Source of the DNA: Ruminococcus sp. UBA1828
GTDB lineage: Bacteria > Bacillota > Clostridia > Oscillospirales > Ruminococcaceae
Length of the DNA stretch: 8,233 bases
Assembly (NCBI GenBank): GCA_002338885.1
Contig: DDJI01000009.1
Coordinates: 23,464 to 31,696, forward strand
Reading direction: 5' to 3'
In this document: positions 6,321 through 8,233 of the stretch, one piece after another
Numbering within the stretch: the first letter of the stretch is position 1
Layout: each line of letters starts with the position of its first letter
Program-made: the position numbers and the translations under genes
Notes under the pieces: model-generated
What the model saw: the letters and a program-made list of their open reading frames with translations, nothing else
What the model was told of the DNA's origin: nothing
Databases searched by the model: none

Positions 6321-6803
6321 CTATTTGTGATACTTTGAGTGGGAAATTATCGAAAGTGCGCGGTATATTTGCTCCGCCAAAATCACCCTTGCAAGCTGGT
6401 GGGGCAGAGTCATCTGTGATATCGAGAGCTTAAAGTCCGCAAGCCGCTTCACCTCGTCGCAAAGCCCGTACGAGCTGCCTATTATGAAGTTTATCCGGCT
6501 GCTGCCGTTCACCGCGGCGGTTTGAATCATGTTTGCAAGCCCCTCGCTTGAGGTCTGCCTGCCCTCTATGCACATGGCGATGTTGTATGCGCCCTTTGCC
6601 TTCATCCGCTCGATTATCGCTTTTCCCTCGGCCGCAAGCGCGGCGTCTATCTCCTTTTGAGAGGGCTTGTCCGAAAGCTTTGCCTCGGCAAGCTCCGTCA
6701 CGCCAAAGTCCGCATACGCGCCTATCCTCTTTGCATATTCCGCAACGGCGTCCCGCCAATACGCTTCCTTGAGCTTTCCTATGCAGATTATGGATATGTT
6801 CAT
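6321..6803 (-). CDS. rlmH: 23S rRNA (pseudouridine-1915-N3)-methyltransferase RlmH
   Basis: This is a 160-residue SPOUT-family methyltransferase, the normal size for RlmH. It methylates N3 of pseudouridine 1915 in helix 69 of 23S rRNA, using S-adenosylmethionine on the assembled ribosome. Family signatures are the opening M-N-I-S-I-I-C-I-G-K-L-K, IEGRQ (79-83), FIIGSSYGL (106-114, the cofactor-binding knot), the long conserved run from MTLPHQL (131-137) to AEQIYRA (143-149), and the C-terminal YHK (158-160). Its ATG (6803-6801) overlaps the TGA of the upstream MBL-fold gene by one base (TGATG on the minus strand). Only a weak ribosome binding site precedes it, so translational coupling is likely. 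Transcription ends at the hairpin just downstream. Confidence 0.97.
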   Translation of the reverse strand: MNISIICIGKLKEAYWRDAVAEYAKRIGAYADFGVTELAEAKLSDKPSQKEIDAALAAEGKAIIERMKAKGAYNIAMCIEGRQTSSEGLANMIQTAAVNGSSRINFIIGSSYGLCDEVKRLADFKLSISQMTLPHQLARVILAEQIYRALSIISHSKYHK

Positions 6804-7591
6804 CAGAACGTCACCACCATGCCCTTGCTTTCGGGCGGCGCTATGTACATCAGAAAGTCCTTGTTAGGCTTGTAGTCGTCGCAAAGCTCCCGCGCCATGG
6901 TGTTTTCTACAATCTGCGGCGTGTTGTTGTTCTTGCTGAGGTGTCCCAGGATAATTCTCGTGGTTCCGCTTTCGACAATCTTTCGCACCTCGTGTGCGCT
7001 CGCCACGTTTGACAGGTGCCCGTCCGCCGATGCGATTCTTTGCTTGAGCACAAACGGGTACGGCCCCGAGCGGAGCATGCGCTCATCGTAGTTTGCCTCC
7101 AAAAGAACAAGGTCGCATCCCAAAAGGTTGTCCTCAACCTCCTGCGTTATGTGCCCCAGGTCGGTGCATATTGATATCGTCTTGCCGTCCGGCGTGCTGA
7201 TTTTGTAGCCCACGCTTTGAAGCGCATCGTGAGGCGTTGCAAAGGACTTTACCGAAAATCCGCCCACAACCTTTTCCGAGCCGACTTCCATCGCCTCTCC
7301 GCCGCAGGATGATATGCAACCCGTCCTGTCGAGCTGCTCATACGTCTTTGTGGAGGCGTACACCGGCACGTTGAAGTTCTTTGTGAACACCCTCAGTCCG
7401 GCTATGTGGTCGCAGTGGTCGTGCGTTATGAACACCGCCTTCACGGCGCTTGCGCTTATGCCGTTTTGCAAAAGAGCATCGGTGATTCTTTTGCAGCTCA
7501 CGCCCGCATCAATGAGTATTCCCTCAGTGGGAGTGCCTACAAAGCTCGAATTTCCCGAGCTTGATGAAAAAAGGGGATACACCCTTGCCAA
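6803..7591 (-). CDS. yycJ: YycJ/WalJ-type metallo-beta-lactamase fold hydrolase
   Basis: The product is an MBL-fold metal-dependent hydrolase of the YycJ (WalJ) group. In Bacillus this family is tied to cell-wall homeostasis and DNA repair, with proposed nuclease activity. Counting from the chosen start, the 262 residues show an opening S-S-S-S-G-N-S loop, ILIDAG (25-30) and the metal motif H57-D-H59-C-D61-H62. H121 in TPHDA, D144 in TDLGH, EANYD (165-169) and H217 in LGHLS complete the metal-binding set. I choose a TTG start at 7591-7589: AAAGGA sits nine bases upstream of it, and it gives the family's usual length of about 260. A longer frame opens with TTG at 7621-7619 but adds ten basic residues that the family lacks and would place the good ribosome site inside the gene. 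It follows murA and is coupled to rlmH; yycJ and rlmH are also near neighbours in Bacillus. Confidence 0.9.
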   Translation of the reverse strand: MARVYPLFSSSSGNSSFVGTPTEGILIDAGVSCKRITDALLQNGISASAVKAVFITHDHCDHIAGLRVFTKNFNVPVYASTKTYEQLDRTGCISSCGGEAMEVGSEKVVGGFSVKSFATPHDALQSVGYKISTPDGKTISICTDLGHITQEVEDNLLGCDLVLLEANYDERMLRSGPYPFVLKQRIASADGHLSNVASAHEVRKIVESGTTRIILGHLSKNNNTPQIVENTMARELCDDYKPNKDFLMYIAPPESKGMVVTF

Positions 7592-7626
7592 GATAACACG
7601 TCCTTTACGTACTTTTCTCAAAAGCT

Positions 7627-7662
7627 ATGCAGATTTCTGCCGCGCGCGACCGGAATCTGCAT
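7627..7662. other. Hairpin in the murA-YycJ gap
   Basis: ATGCAGATT (7627-7635) and AATCTGCAT (7654-7662) form a 9-bp perfect stem, extended by a T-G wobble and a C-G pair, around a G+C-rich CGCGCGCG-containing loop. On the minus strand it lies 10 bases after the murA stop codon and about 45 bases before the favoured TTG start of the YycJ gene. The downstream run is only CTTTTG, so it is a weak terminator at best. It may act as an attenuator, a processing or stability element, or a partial terminator lowering expression of the downstream pair. Confidence 0.55.
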
Positions 7663-7672
7663 TAAATAAAGC

Positions 7673-8233
7673 CTATACTATTTTTCTCGCCGGCTCGTAG
7701 TCCTTCACACGGGTTATGTCCGCGCCGAGACCCTTGAGCTTGTCGTCTATGTTTTCATATCCACGCTCTATGTGGTAAATGTTTTCTACAACCGTCGTGC
7801 CGCTTGCCATAAGTCCCGCTATCACGAGAGCAGCGCCCGCGCGAAGGTCCGTAGCCCTTACGCATGCGCCTTTAAGCTCCTTTACGCCCTGAATAACTGC
7901 GGTCGTTCCCTCGACGGTTATGTCCGCACCCATCCTTCTCAGCTCGCTCACGTACCTGAAGCGGTTGTCAAAGATGTCGTCGGTGACAACACTTGTGCCC
8001 TCGGCGGTGGTCAAAAGGGTTGAAAACTGCGGCTGCATGTCAGTTGGGAATCCCGGGTGAGGCAGCGTCTTTACGCTTGTCTTTACAAGGGGTCCGGTGA
8101 CGTACACATGCACGCATTCGTCGTATTCTTCAACCGTCGCGCCGACTTTTCTGAGCTTTGATGTGATGGATTCAAGGTGCTTCGGGATTATGTTCTTGAC
8201 CCATACGTCTCCGCGCGTTGCGGCAGCGGCAGC
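7673..8233 (-). CDS. murA: UDP-N-acetylglucosamine 1-carboxyvinyltransferase MurA, C-terminal part
   Basis: MurA transfers enolpyruvate from PEP to UDP-GlcNAc, the first committed step of peptidoglycan synthesis, in the cytoplasm. The 186 codons visible before the TAG at 7675-7673 cover somewhat under half of the usual protein of about 420 residues; the N-terminal part, with the PEP-attacking Cys, lies beyond the window. The frame is open to base 8233. It reads [21 protein letters not shown], then [16 protein letters not shown], containing the catalytic Asp equivalent to E. coli D305. Next come [29 protein letters not shown] (equivalents of D369 and R371) and [22 protein letters not shown] (R397 equivalent), all standard for the family. 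GTG at 8113-8111 is an internal Val codon, not a start. It is the upstream gene of the minus-strand group. Confidence 0.96.
   Translation of the reverse strand, partial: AAAAATRGDVWVKNIIPKHLESITSKLRKVGATVEEYDECVHVYVTGPLVKTSVKTLPHPGFPTDMQPQFSTLLTTAEGTSVVTDDIFDNRFRYVSELRRMGADITVEGTTAVIQGVKELKGACVRATDLRAGAALVIAGLMASGTTVVENIYHIERGYENIDDKLKGLGADITRVKDYEPARKIV

Noticed and set aside
6321..6338. The 3' end of rlmH resembles the staphylococcal SCC attachment core (TATCACAAAT coding Y-H-K).
   Set aside because: The match follows from the conserved C-terminal YHK codons. I found no second copy of the core nearby and no serine recombinase gene, so there is no evidence of an integrated element.
7772..8023. 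An 83-codon plus-strand open frame opposite murA.
   Set aside because: The minus strand is clearly MurA coding sequence with catalytic motifs; the plus-strand frame is a shadow.

Overview
The window looks like a piece of chromosome from a fibre-degrading, low-to-mid G+C Firmicute of the class Clostridia, most likely a gut or rumen Ruminococcus/Oscillospiraceae relative. This is inferred from four things: strong AGGAGG-type ribosome binding sites with consensus sigma-A promoters, the Firmicutes-type murA, the linked YycJ-like metallo-beta-lactamase fold gene and rlmH, and secreted glycosidases with Thr/Pro-rich linkers of the kind common in Ruminococcus. No taxonomic search could be run.

Layout. 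Bases 1-42 carry the first 14 codons of a leftward gene, probably an aldose 1-epimerase. A 236-base divergent intergenic region follows, with a near-consensus rightward promoter and three short palindromes. Bases 279-2945 encode an 888-residue secreted protein of about nine fibronectin-III-like domains, closed by a strong hairpin terminator. A C-rich gene-free stretch (3031-3192) leads to a second near-consensus promoter. This drives a leaderless GH5 endoglucanase-like enzyme (3259-4326) and, 53 bases later, a lipoprotein GH43-CBM6 enzyme (4380-6239) with a Thr-rich tandem-repeat linker. A hairpin at 6273-6312 sits between convergent transcription units and can serve both. The rest lies on the minus strand: murA (3' part only), a YycJ-type MBL-fold hydrolase and rlmH, read in that order toward the hairpin. 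The last two overlap by one base.

How the genes may work together. The left and centre look like a plant polysaccharide (beta-glucan/arabinoxylan) utilisation region. The GH43-CBM6 lipoprotein would trim hemicellulose side chains or xylo-oligosaccharides at the cell surface. The GH5 lacks an export signal and would cut imported oligosaccharides in the cytoplasm. An epimerase would equilibrate the released sugar anomers. The FN3-repeat protein is secreted but has no dockerin, SLH or sortase signal, so its binding role is unknown. The right side is core housekeeping: peptidoglycan precursor synthesis and ribosome modification. I see no CRISPR array, tRNA, rRNA, transposase or phage gene. No clearly undescribed system is evident. 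The best leads are the FN3-repeat protein with its palindrome-studded promoter and the leaderless GH5.
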